Shown here piece by piece: positions 21,801-30,980 of a stretch of 38,595 nt of DNA; position 1 is the first letter of the stretch; every line of letters begins with the position of its first letter. Both the position numbers and the translations under genes were made by a program. The notes under the pieces were generated by a model that was not told the origin of the DNA, ran no database searches, and was given only the letters and a program-made list of their open reading frames with translations. This stretch comes from Acidobacteriota bacterium. Lineage in GTDB: Bacteria > Acidobacteriota > Vicinamibacteria > Vicinamibacterales > UBA8438. Location of the stretch: contig DQNS01000013.1 in the NCBI GenBank assembly GCA_015659035.1, positions 1-38,595 on the forward strand, given 5' to 3'.

Positions 21801-23138
21801 CTAGCCGACGCTGAGCAAGTCGAGCTTGCCGGTGCTGTCGCTCATCGTGTCGACCGGCACACCCATCTTGTCAAGGATGGTGAGGTGCAGGTTGGTCACC
21901 GGCGTCTTGTCCGCAGTCTTGACGTGACGCCCGCCCGGTCTGAGCTGACCCGACCCGCCGCCGATCAAGACGAGCGGCAGCCCCTTGTTGTCGTGACGGT
22001 TACTGTCGGACATGCCGGCGCCGTAGAGCATCATCATGTGGTCGAGCAGGGTGCCGTCGCCGTCCGGGGTCGCCCGCGCCTTCTCCAGGAAGTACGCGAA
22101 CAGCGTGAGGTGGAACGTGTTGATCTTGGCAATCTTCTCGTAGAGCGTCGGGTCGTCGCGGTGGTGGGACGTCGGGTGATGCGAGTCGGGCACGCCGATC
22201 TCCGGATAGGTCCGGCCGCTGATCTCGCGCGCCATCATGTAGGTGCTGACACGCGTCAGGTCGGTCTGATACGCCAGCAGCTGCAGGTCGAACATCATTT
22301 TCGCATGCTCTTCATACGTGGCCGGGATGCCCGCGGGCTGGTCCACTTCCGGCAACTCGCGGTCGCTCTGCTCCTCGGCCTTCTGGATGCGGCGCTCGAT
22401 GTCGCGCACCGCCTCGAGATACTCGTCGACCCTGAGGTGATCGTTCGGGCCCAGCCCCTGCTGGAGCGTGTCGATCTTCTCGGTCACCGAGTCGAGAATG
22501 CTCTGGTCCTTTTTGATGCGGGCAAGCCGCGCGGCCGGGTCGGTCGACCCGGCGTCGCCGAAGAGCCGTTCGAAGACGGCGCGCGGGTTGTTCTCGCCGA
22601 GCAACGGCGTCGTCTCGCTCCGCCAGGAAATCGTGTTCGTGTAGGTGCAGCTGAACCCGACGTCGCATGAGCCGGACACGTCCCGGCTGTCGAGCGCGAT
22701 CTCGAGCGAGGCGAGCTGCGTGTGCTTGGCGAGCTCGCGCGCGATCAGCTGGTCGACGGAGACGCCCGCTCGCAGGTTCGATTCAGTCCGTTCCGGTGTC
22801 ACGCCGGTCAGGAACCGCGTCGCGGCGCTGGCGTGGACACCGGCGTTGCTCGGCACCCCGTTCAGACCGGTCAGCACCGTCATCTGATCGCGATACGCCT
22901 CGAGCGGCTTGAGCAACCTGGTGATCTCGAACGCCGCCCCCTCCGTCTCCGGCGTCCAATGCTTCATCGCCATCCCGTTCGGCACGTACACGACGCCGAA
23001 GCGGCGCACCGGATGGGCTGCGCTGTTCCGGATGGCCGCGAACGCCGGAACCATGCCGTCGAGCAGCGGCAATGCCAGCGTTGCGCCGATGCCGCGCAGC
23101 ACGGTGCGGCGCGGGAGAGCCTTCTTGGTGATCATCAT
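21801..23138 (-). CDS. DUF1552 protein, Tat-type leader (module 2)
   Basis: This 445-residue DUF1552 protein has the leader LPRRTVLRGIGATLALPLLD. Diagnostic blocks are FGVVYVPNGMAMKHWTPETE, SGSCDVGFSCTYTNTISWRS, NNPRAVFERLFGDAGSTDPA and DHMMMLYGAGMSDSNRHDNK. It lacks any recognised catalytic motif. It aligns along its whole length with the protein encoded at 12620 but differs in many positions. The first ATG at 23138 has GGAGGT about 7 nt upstream and overlaps the stop of the upstream DUF1592 gene by 4 nt (ATGA), so the two are translationally coupled and probably made in a fixed ratio. In module 1 the same pair is separated by 21 bp. Confidence 0.9.
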   Translation of the reverse strand: MMITKKALPRRTVLRGIGATLALPLLDGMVPAFAAIRNSAAHPVRRFGVVYVPNGMAMKHWTPETEGAAFEITRLLKPLEAYRDQMTVLTGLNGVPSNAGVHASAATRFLTGVTPERTESNLRAGVSVDQLIARELAKHTQLASLEIALDSRDVSGSCDVGFSCTYTNTISWRSETTPLLGENNPRAVFERLFGDAGSTDPAARLARIKKDQSILDSVTEKIDTLQQGLGPNDHLRVDEYLEAVRDIERRIQKAEEQSDRELPEVDQPAGIPATYEEHAKMMFDLQLLAYQTDLTRVSTYMMAREISGRTYPEIGVPDSHHPTSHHRDDPTLYEKIAKINTFHLTLFAYFLEKARATPDGDGTLLDHMMMLYGAGMSDSNRHDNKGLPLVLIGGGSGQLRPGGRHVKTADKTPVTNLHLTILDKMGVPVDTMSDSTGKLDLLSVG

Positions 23139-25636
23139 GAGTCTGACCTCCGCATCTGGAACGCGTTACTTTTCACGATCCCGAGGATGATAGCCGACCA
23201 GCGGTACTCTTCGCCAGCCGCGTCTCGAACGATCTTTCGGACGGTCGGGGCGTCGTAATACTCCAGGCCCCGGCCCAGCGCATACGTCATCAGCTTTTCG
23301 GTCACGGTCCCGACAAAGTCATCAGGCCGGTCCAGCAGCAGATCCCGCAGTCCGCTCGGTCCCTCGAATTCCGCGCCGTCGGGCAAGGTCCCGGATGCGT
23401 CAATCGGCGTCCCGGCCTCGCTCACCGGCCGCCACTGCCCGATCGCGTTGTAGTTCTCCAGCGCGAAGCCGATCGGGTCCATCGGCGCGTGACAGACCGC
23501 GCACGCGGGGTTCTCGCGATGCATCACCATCGCCTCCCGCATCGAGAGCGGCTCGCCGTCTTCGTTTTTCTCTTCGAGGGTCGGCACGTCGGGCGGCGGC
23601 TCCGGCGGGGGCGCACCCAGCAGGTTCTCGAGCACCCATTTGCCGCGCAAGACCGGCGACGTGCGATTGGGATACGACGTCACCGTCATCAGGCTGCCAT
23701 GGCTCAACAGGCCGGCATGCTCGCCGCGGTCGAACGTCACCTTCCGGAAACGGCTCCCGTAGACGTCCGGAATCCCATAGTGCCGGGCGAGCCGCTCGTT
23801 GACGAAGGTGTAGTTCGCGCTGAGCAACTCGAGGATGCTCTGGTCCTCGCGCAGCAAGGTGTCGATGAACAGCTCCGTCTCGGTCTGATACGCCTCCCGG
23901 AGGTTCTCATCGAACTCCGGGAACTCGAGCGGATCGGGATAGACGCTCTTCATGTTGCGCAGGTGGAGCCACTGACCGGCAAAGTTCTCGACGAGCGCCG
24001 TGGCGCGCGGATCGGCCAGCAACCGCCGAACCTGCTGTTCGAGGACGTCCGGGTCGCTCAGCGTGCCGCGCTCGGCGTGCGCCAGCAGCTCGTCGTCCGG
24101 AATGCTGCTCCAGAGGAAGAACGAGAGCCGGGAGGCGAGCTCGACGTCGCCCACCGGATAGGCGGTCACGGGCGCCGCGTCGACCGGGTCGCGTTCGATC
24201 CTGTAGAGGAAATCGGGGTCCGCCAGCAGTCGCTCCAGCGCGAGGCCGATACCCTGATCGAAGCTCCCCTCGCGTCGACCGACCTCGTAGAAGTCGATCA
24301 ACGTCTGCACGTCCGCGTCCGTCGCCGGACGGCGATAGGCCCGCCGCGCGAGCGTCGAGAGGATCTCCCGCGCGCACGGGAGCTCGGCGGCCGCGGTGGC
24401 CGGCGTGCATGAAAAGACCTTCCGGCGGGTCGGCGTGTCACCCGGCCCGTCGACCGAATAGGGGCCGCTGAGCTGCACGCTCCCCAAGGCGGGATTGCTG
24501 TCCGGCATGTCGTTGATCGCGAGGGCGAATCCCGTCTGACGCGGCTGCAGCACGCCGTCCGGCTCCCAGGTTTCCCGGGGGAACGAGATTCCGATCACGT
24601 GCGGGCCGGCGTCGACCCTGATCCGAATCTCCAGGCCGTCGTCGGCGTGCAGGGTGTACGACTCCCAGTCGTCCGTACCGCGGATGTTCCCGGCAAAGCT
24701 GATCGGGGCAGGCATCCCCGGTGCCTCGCCGCCGAACGTGAACTGCCCGATGCGGGTGCCGTCGAGACGAAACTCGATCTCGTGTGCTTCGTCGATCCCG
24801 CGGACATAGCCGACGTAGTTGGTCCGCAGACGGACCTGAATCCGATACTCGCCGTCGACCGGAAAGTGATGGCGAATCGCCGCGCCGCCGCGCGAGCCGA
24901 ACGGGAGGTCTTCGCTTTGCTGGTTGTGCTGGAGCAGGTTCAACGGGACATCGTAGGTCTGGATGACGGCGCCACCGGCGGGTGGCCTGCCGATGACGAG
25001 CCGGCTGATCTTCCGCGCCGCCGACACGTACCGCTCGAGCAAGGCCGGCGAGAGTGACAGCGCCCCGGCGTTGTTGTCGAAGCCATGCCGGTCCGGCGCA
25101 TCGGCCGGAATCCATTCACCCACGTCGATGTCCAGGTCGAGCAGGTCGCGGATGACGTTGCGATACTCGGTCTGGTTGAGTCGGTGGAAGGCCTGCGTGC
25201 GCCCAGGGTCAGGGTGCGCCTCCGCAGCCCGGTCGAGCTCGTCCTCCAGCCACTTCCGGAACGCGTCGTACGTCGCCTTGTCCGGTCGCGGTCTCGGCTG
25301 CGGCGGCATGGCGCCGACGCGCAGCTTTCGCACGACCTTTTCCCACACGTCCGGATGCTCGGCGACGTGGTCGACGTCGACGTCATCGAGCGCGAGCCCG
25401 ACGGCGCGCAACTGGGACACGAGCAGCGACCGCGGCTCGTCGGTCCCGCGCACGAAGTCTCCGTTGTGGCAGGTGACGCAATAGCGATCGAGGAGGGCCC
25501 GTTGCGGGGAGACGGACGCGGTGTCTGCCGTCCCTGCTTGTTGCTGCGGGCCTGCTGCTACGACCTGCAGGAACCCAGCGGCCACGACGGTGACTGCGAG
25601 CCCAGCGACGACGAGCGTCCGGACGCCTCCGTGCAC
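23135..25636 (-). CDS. DUF1587-DUF1595-DUF1592-DUF1588-DUF1585 dihaem protein (module 2)
   Basis: The 833-residue secreted protein starts at a GTG (25636) backed by AAGGAGG about 6-8 nt upstream; no better ATG exists. A signal peptide (LVVAGLAVTVVAAGFLQVVA) precedes the haem site CVTCH at 53-57. Domains in order: DUF1587 (FHRLNQTEYRNVIRDLLDLD), a beta-rich middle, DUF1595 (LARRAYRRPATDADVQTLID), DUF1592 (LASRLSFFLWSSIPDDELLA), DUF1588 (RGKWVLENLLGAPPPEPPPD) with a second site CAVCH at about 712-716, and DUF1585 (VTEKLMTYALGRGLEYYDAP). It is a diverged paralogue of the protein encoded at 13997, differing most in the middle region, where it is longer. An ankyrin gene diverges from it across 187 bp. 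Confidence 0.9.
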   Translation of the reverse strand: MHGGVRTLVVAGLAVTVVAAGFLQVVAAGPQQQAGTADTASVSPQRALLDRYCVTCHNGDFVRGTDEPRSLLVSQLRAVGLALDDVDVDHVAEHPDVWEKVVRKLRVGAMPPQPRPRPDKATYDAFRKWLEDELDRAAEAHPDPGRTQAFHRLNQTEYRNVIRDLLDLDIDVGEWIPADAPDRHGFDNNAGALSLSPALLERYVSAARKISRLVIGRPPAGGAVIQTYDVPLNLLQHNQQSEDLPFGSRGGAAIRHHFPVDGEYRIQVRLRTNYVGYVRGIDEAHEIEFRLDGTRIGQFTFGGEAPGMPAPISFAGNIRGTDDWESYTLHADDGLEIRIRVDAGPHVIGISFPRETWEPDGVLQPRQTGFALAINDMPDSNPALGSVQLSGPYSVDGPGDTPTRRKVFSCTPATAAAELPCAREILSTLARRAYRRPATDADVQTLIDFYEVGRREGSFDQGIGLALERLLADPDFLYRIERDPVDAAPVTAYPVGDVELASRLSFFLWSSIPDDELLAHAERGTLSDPDVLEQQVRRLLADPRATALVENFAGQWLHLRNMKSVYPDPLEFPEFDENLREAYQTETELFIDTLLREDQSILELLSANYTFVNERLARHYGIPDVYGSRFRKVTFDRGEHAGLLSHGSLMTVTSYPNRTSPVLRGKWVLENLLGAPPPEPPPDVPTLEEKNEDGEPLSMREAMVMHRENPACAVCHAPMDPIGFALENYNAIGQWRPVSEAGTPIDASGTLPDGAEFEGPSGLRDLLLDRPDDFVGTVTEKLMTYALGRGLEYYDAPTVRKIVRDAAGEEYRWSAIILGIVKSNAFQMRRSDS

Positions 25637-25823
25637 CGACCCGCCTCCTTCTGGTTGCCGAAAATGCTAGCGACACAGTAGTTTGGCCGCATCCAACATC
25701 CGTTGTCAATCGCGGCTCGCGTGCGGTAGGATGAGCCCTGATCGGAGATCGGAAGGACCGGTCTCACATCCGGATTGCACTGGGACTTTCACGACGGGCT
25801 ACTAGCCCGCGGAGACGACGTTG

Positions 25824-27422
25824 ATGCGCGCACAACACTCGGTGTCACCAGGCGGATGGCTTGTGCTCTTTGTTGCCTGTCTGGCTGTTGCTGGCGGTGC
25901 GTTCACCACCGTGTTGGCTGAGCCGGGCGCCGACCTGCCGCTCGTCGAGGCGGTCAAATCACGAGACACGGACGCGGTGCGCACGCTGCTTGCGGAGGGC
26001 GTCGACGTCAACGCACCGCAGTCGGACGGCGCGACGGCGCTCCACTGGGCCGCATACCGGGATGACGTCGACACCGCGGCCTTGCTGATCGAAGCGGGCG
26101 CGAACGTGAACACCGCGAACGAGCTTGGCGCCACGCCGCTCTGGCTTGCGGCTGACAACGGTAGCCCGACGATGATCGAGCGCTTGCTCGACGCGGGTGC
26201 CAACCCGAACGTTGCGCTCCCCGAGGGCGAAACACCGGTCATGACCGCCTCACGGACCGGCAACGCCGACGCGGTGCGGCTGCTGCTTGCCCACGGCGCG
26301 GCGATCAACGTCTCGGAGCACTCGCGCGGGCAGACCGCGCTGATGTGGGCGGTGGCGCAAGGACATCATGCGGTCGTCGCGACGTTGCTCGAGCACGGCG
26401 CCGATGTCGCTGCCCGGTCCAAGGCGCGCCCCCGGCTGATGCACGCCGACAGTACCAACGCCTCCCAGTACGACCAGGGGGTCATGTGGAACCGCGGCGG
26501 GTTCACGCCGCTGCTGTTCGCCGCCCGCCACGGCGACATCGACTCGGCCAGGCTTCTGCTGAGGGCGGGCGCCGAGGTCAACGACACGGCGCCGACCGGC
26601 GCCAGTGCGCTGGTGGTGGCCGCGCACAGCGGCCACGGCGCGTTCGCGGCGACACTGCTCGACGAAGGGGCCGACCCGAACGCCGCCGGTGCGGGCTACA
26701 CCGCGTTGCACTCGGCGATTCTCCGTGGCGATCGGACGCTGGTGGAGCAGCTGCTCAAACACGGGGCCGACCCGAACGCCCGCCTCGAGAAAGGCACGCC
26801 GATCCGCCGGGCAAGTCAGGACTGGGCGCTCAACCCGTCGCTGGTGAGCGCGACGCCGTTCTGGCTCGCCGCCTACTATCGCGACCCGCCGATCATGCGT
26901 GCGCTGGTGGCGGCCGGCGCCGATCCGCGGTTGACGACGCTCGAGCTCTGGCGGCCCGTTGCCGAACGCGCTGGGGGCGTCGGCCCGCCGCATATCGCGG
27001 GCGGGTTCACGACCCCGCTGATGGCGGCCGTGCGTGGCACGAGCAACCGGGGTCGTTTCTTCAACACGTCGCTCCGTGACCCGGATGCTGAAGAGCGCAA
27101 CGCGCTGGAGTCGGTCGAGCTGTCGGTCGAGCTGGGCGCCGACGTCAACGCGGCCGACGAAAACGGCGACACCGTGTTGCACAGCGCCGCGTCGCGAAAC
27201 TTCACGACCATCGTCCGGTTTCTGGCAGCGCAGGGCGCCGACCTGGACGTCAAGAACGAAGCAGAGCGGACGCCGTTGGCGCTGGCCGTCCGTGCCGAGG
27301 CCACGCGCGCGCGGCGCGTCGACCCGACCCGCTTCCCGAGCGGCAACACGGCCGAGGTCCTACGCGAGTTCGGCGCCACTGAAGAAGAGACGAACGACGA
27401 GGCCGAGGACGAGCGGCGCTGA
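25824..27422 (+). CDS. Secreted ankyrin-repeat protein (module 2)
   Basis: This 532-residue protein has a signal peptide (GGWLVLFVACLAVAGGAF, end VLAEPG) and about ten ankyrin repeats. Examples are TALHWAAYRDDVDTAALLIE, TPLWLAADNGSPTMIERLLD, TALMWAVAQGHHAVVATLLE, TPLLFAARHGDIDSARLLLR and TVLHSAASRNFTTIVRFLAA. It matches the module 1 ankyrin protein repeat by repeat near the N-terminus (PLVEAVKSRDTDAVRTLLAE against PLVEAVKASDTAAVRALLEQ) but its longer insertions differ. The ATG at 25824 has GGAGA about 8 nt upstream. The C-terminus is very acidic (EEETNDEAEDERR). It diverges from the module 2 DUF1592-DUF1552 operon. Protein-protein binding in the periplasm is inferred. Confidence 0.88.
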   Translation: MRAQHSVSPGGWLVLFVACLAVAGGAFTTVLAEPGADLPLVEAVKSRDTDAVRTLLAEGVDVNAPQSDGATALHWAAYRDDVDTAALLIEAGANVNTANELGATPLWLAADNGSPTMIERLLDAGANPNVALPEGETPVMTASRTGNADAVRLLLAHGAAINVSEHSRGQTALMWAVAQGHHAVVATLLEHGADVAARSKARPRLMHADSTNASQYDQGVMWNRGGFTPLLFAARHGDIDSARLLLRAGAEVNDTAPTGASALVVAAHSGHGAFAATLLDEGADPNAAGAGYTALHSAILRGDRTLVEQLLKHGADPNARLEKGTPIRRASQDWALNPSLVSATPFWLAAYYRDPPIMRALVAAGADPRLTTLELWRPVAERAGGVGPPHIAGGFTTPLMAAVRGTSNRGRFFNTSLRDPDAEERNALESVELSVELGADVNAADENGDTVLHSAASRNFTTIVRFLAAQGADLDVKNEAERTPLALAVRAEATRARRVDPTRFPSGNTAEVLREFGATEEETNDEAEDERR

Positions 27423-27537
27423 CGCGCCCGTTCGGCTTCTCCCCTCACCCCTCGCTGCAGCCGGCCCCTTCAAGGCACTCAGTGTTGGTGAATGGCCAAC
27501 GGAGGCGGAAAGGCCCTGGCTACCTTGGCCACTCCGG

Positions 27538-29493
27538 CTACTCCGGCGGCAACCGATACGCGATCAGCTCGCCCGCCACACCGCCGCCGCTGACGGCGAC
27601 GACGATGTACTGCATGCCGTCAAGCACGTACGTCATCGGCGAGCCGGACTGCGCCGCCGGCATGTAGACCTCACCCACCTCCGCGCCGGTCATCTTGTCG
27701 TAGGCGCGGAGCATGGCGCCCCGCTCACCCGACGGGGTGGTGAACGTCCCGCCCTCTCCGGCGATGACGAGCGTCTTGGTGTTGAGCGTGCCGATACGCC
27801 CGACCCGCCCGGTCCGCGGGATGTCGACGCCCTGCAGACGCGGGTGATCGCGGATGTTGTCCGGCGTCTCGCCGTGAGGCACCTGCCAGAGGATCTCGCC
27901 CTGATTCAGGTCGATGGCGGTGATCCGCCCCCAGGGCGGCTTGATGATCGGGATGCCGTCGATGCTGAGCGAGGCCTCGCGGGCGCTGACTTCCGACGCG
28001 CGTCCGCGGATGAAGTTCATTTCCGACCGCTCCGGATCGTTGATGAGCCCCAGCGACACGACCTGCGTGTAGGTGTAGAGGTAGATGATGCCGGTCTCCG
28101 GGTCGAGCGACCCGCCGGCCCAGTTGGTGCCCCCAGCCTGCGAGGGCAGCATCAAGGTACCCCACGGGCCCTCGGGCACCGAGGCGGTGGGCGGCGTGAA
28201 GATCGGGCCGATCTTGTAGTTCGAGATGATGCGCTCGGCCTCCGCCCGCAACTCCGGCGTGAAGTCGACCAGGTCCTCGATGCCGACACCCTGCCGGTCG
28301 TAGGCCGGCGGCTTGGTCGGGAACGGCTGGGTCGGCGACAACAGCTCGTCCGGGACGTTCGAGGCCTCGACGGCGCGTTCCTCGATCGGCCAGACCGGCT
28401 CACCGGTCACGCGGTCGAACACGTAGAGCCAGGTCTGCTTGCTCGGCTGCGCAATCGCCTTGATCTCGCGGCCATCGACCGTGATATCGACCAGGATCGG
28501 TGCGCACGGCAGGTCCCAGTCCCAGACGTCGTGGTGGATGAACTGGTAGTGCCACAACCGCTCGCCCGTTTCGAGATCGACCGCCACAAGGGTGTCCGAG
28601 TACAGGTTGTCGCCGTGCCGATGCCCGCCGTAGTAGTCGTTGGTCGGCATCTCGGTGGCGAAGTAGGCGATGCCCAGCTCCACGTCGATGGTCATCTGGC
28701 CCCAGACCCCCGTGTTGCCGGTGTAGCGCCACGACTCGTTGAGCCAGGTGTCATTGCCGAACTCGTCGGCGCCCGGCACCGTGTGAAAGATCCACTTGCG
28801 CTCGCCGGTACGCGCATCGAACCCGCGGATGTGTCCCTTGACGTTCTCCAGGGTCCGCGGCGCGCTGCCCGGCAGATGGGCGGCGCCAACAAGGATCGTG
28901 TCCCCGGCGACGATCGGCGCGGCGTGCAGACCGACCTCGCCGGTGACCAGATCGATATCCTGGTCCATGTTCTGCTTGAGATCGACGATGCCGTCGGTCC
29001 CGAAGCTGGACAGCCGCCGGCCGGTGGCGGCGTCAAGGCCGATGAGCTGATACCCCGGGGTGACGTAGAAAATCTGCCCCGAGCCACCATCATCTCGATA
29101 GGCGAGGCCGCGTCCAGAGCGGCGACGGGGGGCGTTCGCGCCACGCTCCCCTTCGTCGAGGCGGTGCATCCAGAGCAACTCGCCCGTGCGTGCATCGGCG
29201 GCGACAACCGCGCGTCGCAACCCGGCCGTGGTGTACAGGACGCCACCGACCATCAGCGGTGTCGACTGGAAGTTGTACTCGGGCGCGGGTCCGAAGTTGT
29301 CGGTCTTCAGACGCCAGGCGACCTCCAGATCGTTGAAGTTGTCGGCGGTGATCAGGTCGGCCGGCGAGTAGCGAGTGCTCGTGAGGTCGCCGCCGTAGGT
29401 CGTCCACTCGATGTCGTCGACCTCCTGCGCGTGGACCGAGACGACCGAGAGCACGACGACACACAGTATCCAGCGCATCCGTATGAGTGACAC
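27538..29493 (-). CDS. PQQ-dependent dehydrogenase (glucose dehydrogenase-like quinoprotein)
   Basis: This 651-residue protein has a signal peptide (hydrophobic WILCVVVLSVVSV, end HAQ) and a PQQ propeller of the type found in membrane-bound glucose dehydrogenases. Blocks are WTTYGGDLTSTRYSPADLIT, NFQSTPLMVGGVLYTTAG, GHIRGFDARTGERKWIFHTV, GNTGVWGQMTIDVELGIAYF, VAVDLETGERLWHYQFIHHD and VWDWDLPCAPILVDI, followed by AGGTNWAGGSLDPETGIIYL. It would oxidise a sugar or alcohol in the periplasm; the membrane anchor of true glucose dehydrogenases is absent. I chose the GTG at 29493 because GGAGGGGG lies 4 nt before it; the ATG at 29478 lacks any Shine-Dalgarno. It is divergent from the asparagine-synthetase-like operon and convergent with the ankyrin gene. 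Confidence 0.88.
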   Translation of the reverse strand: MSLIRMRWILCVVVLSVVSVHAQEVDDIEWTTYGGDLTSTRYSPADLITADNFNDLEVAWRLKTDNFGPAPEYNFQSTPLMVGGVLYTTAGLRRAVVAADARTGELLWMHRLDEGERGANAPRRRSGRGLAYRDDGGSGQIFYVTPGYQLIGLDAATGRRLSSFGTDGIVDLKQNMDQDIDLVTGEVGLHAAPIVAGDTILVGAAHLPGSAPRTLENVKGHIRGFDARTGERKWIFHTVPGADEFGNDTWLNESWRYTGNTGVWGQMTIDVELGIAYFATEMPTNDYYGGHRHGDNLYSDTLVAVDLETGERLWHYQFIHHDVWDWDLPCAPILVDITVDGREIKAIAQPSKQTWLYVFDRVTGEPVWPIEERAVEASNVPDELLSPTQPFPTKPPAYDRQGVGIEDLVDFTPELRAEAERIISNYKIGPIFTPPTASVPEGPWGTLMLPSQAGGTNWAGGSLDPETGIIYLYTYTQVVSLGLINDPERSEMNFIRGRASEVSAREASLSIDGIPIIKPPWGRITAIDLNQGEILWQVPHGETPDNIRDHPRLQGVDIPRTGRVGRIGTLNTKTLVIAGEGGTFTTPSGERGAMLRAYDKMTGAEVGEVYMPAAQSGSPMTYVLDGMQYIVVAVSGGGVAGELIAYRLPPE

Positions 29494-29608
29494 AGGTCCC
29501 CCTCCCAGCAGCCCGGCACAAGCCAATGTCGGCATCCTAACGCCGAACGACTGGTTGTTCAACACAAGAGGCCAGTTGATCCATGATTCTCGTCAACTCA
29601 CCGCTCTC

Positions 29609-29616
29609 GGTATAAT
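29609..29616 (+). promoter_or_regulatory. Candidate -10 box (GGTATAAT) of the asparagine-synthetase-like operon
   Basis: A perfect TATAAT at 29611-29616 lies 35 nt before the ATG at 29652 in the 158-bp divergent gap. No consensus -35 hexamer is seen at 16-18 bp spacing. It is the only promoter candidate seen ahead of the four downstream genes. Confidence 0.45.
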
Positions 29617-29651
29617 CGAACCGACCGTCGACCTCTGTCCAGGAGCGTGTG

Positions 29652-30980
29652 ATGCCCACTGCGGTGCCGATTCAGCGGCTCGTCAATCTCCTCGATCCCG
29701 ACGCCGACGTGCTCCTCAATGTGTCTCCCGCCGAGGCGGCCGCGAAGGTCGCCTCCGGCGACCCCGCGCGGGTGCGCGACATCGATGGGCAGTTCGCGAT
29801 CGTGCAGAAGCACGGACACGTCGTGCGCCTGGCGCGGTCGATCGGCCGACCGATGCGCTACTTTCTCGCGAAGCGCGCCGATGGACCGTATCTTGTCGTG
29901 GCGGAGCGGATCGACGAGCTGTGCCGGCACCTGGAGGGTGAGGGGCTCGCCGAGCAATTCCATCCGTCGTACACGCGGATGGTTCCCGCCCACTACATCG
30001 TGGAGATCGCGCTGGTGGGCTGTCCGGACCCGAATCCGAGCTACACACGGTTCTTCACCCCTCAGCGAAACCAGCTGCCCGCCGATCTCGACGCGATCAG
30101 CCGGGCCTACATCGGCGCCCTGCGGGATGAATGTGGGCACTGGCTCGATCAGATCGAAGCGCGCGAACCGATCGGCGTGCTGTTCTCCGGGGGCGTGGAC
30201 AGCGGGTCGGTGTTTCTCACCCTGTACTCGCTGCTGCTCGCCCGCGGGCAATCACCGGCGCGTCTCAAGGCGTTCACGCTCTCGGTCGGTGGGGACTCGG
30301 CCGACGCGGACCAGGCAAAGCGCTTCCTCGACCAGCTGGGTCTGGGCATGTTTCTCGAGCCGATCGAGGTCACACTCGAGGATATCGATTATCAGGAAGC
30401 CATCCGGGTCATCGAGGACTACAAACCGCTCGACGTCCAGTCGGCCAGCATGGCGCTGGCGCTGTGTCGCGGGATCCGATCCCGATACCCCGACTGGCGA
30501 TACCTGGTCGATGGTGATGGCGGTGATGAGAACCTCAAAGACTATCCGCTCGAAGACAGCCACAACCTCACGATCCGCAGCGTGTTGAACAACACGCTCC
30601 TCTATCAGGAGGGCTGGGGCGTAGACGCCATCAAGCATTCGCTGACCTACTCGGGCGGTCAGAGCCGGGGCCACGTGCGGTCGTACGCGCCGGGCCGGTC
30701 GCTCGGATTCAGCGGCTTCAGCCCCTACGCGTTACCGAATGTGATCGCGGTCGCCGAGGCGATCCCGTATGTCGAGCTGACGCAGTGGGAGCCCGAACGT
30801 CTCTATGTCCTGAAGGCGGACATCGTGCGCCGCGGCATCGAGGCGACGACCGGATTGACGATGCCGTCTTTTGAGAAACGTCGCTTCCAGCACGGGGTCG
30901 TCGACGACACGCGTTTCGGGTCGGTGTTCCCGGCGACCGAGACAGCCTATCGAACCGCCTTTCTCTCGCTCTATGAGTGA
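29652..30980 (+). CDS. Asparagine synthetase-like amide-forming enzyme lacking glutaminase cysteine
   Basis: This 442-residue protein has a C-terminal asparagine-synthetase (PP-loop ATPase) domain with the pyrophosphate loop SGGVDS at 179-184 and the second conserved block LVDGDGGDENLKDYP at 285-299. Such enzymes adenylate a carboxylate and then form an amide. The N-terminal 130 residues resemble a shrunken class II amidotransferase domain (DIDGQFAIV, VRLARSIGRPMRYFLAKRAD), but the protein begins Met-Pro and the catalytic Cys2 is missing. It therefore cannot release ammonia from glutamine and may use another amine, as beta-lactam synthetases do. AGGAG lies 6 nt before the ATG at 29652. Its last 8 nt overlap the radical SAM gene, so the two are coupled. 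Product unknown. Confidence 0.85.
   Translation: MPTAVPIQRLVNLLDPDADVLLNVSPAEAAAKVASGDPARVRDIDGQFAIVQKHGHVVRLARSIGRPMRYFLAKRADGPYLVVAERIDELCRHLEGEGLAEQFHPSYTRMVPAHYIVEIALVGCPDPNPSYTRFFTPQRNQLPADLDAISRAYIGALRDECGHWLDQIEAREPIGVLFSGGVDSGSVFLTLYSLLLARGQSPARLKAFTLSVGGDSADADQAKRFLDQLGLGMFLEPIEVTLEDIDYQEAIRVIEDYKPLDVQSASMALALCRGIRSRYPDWRYLVDGDGGDENLKDYPLEDSHNLTIRSVLNNTLLYQEGWGVDAIKHSLTYSGGQSRGHVRSYAPGRSLGFSGFSPYALPNVIAVAEAIPYVELTQWEPERLYVLKADIVRRGIEATTGLTMPSFEKRRFQHGVVDDTRFGSVFPATETAYRTAFLSLYE

Noticed and set aside
27034-29490. 818-codon plus-strand frame opposite the PQQ dehydrogenase gene
   Set aside because: It is the shadow of a GC-rich gene; no ribosome-binding site, Arg/Asp/His-rich low-complexity translation, no recognised domain, while the minus strand has full PQQ motifs.
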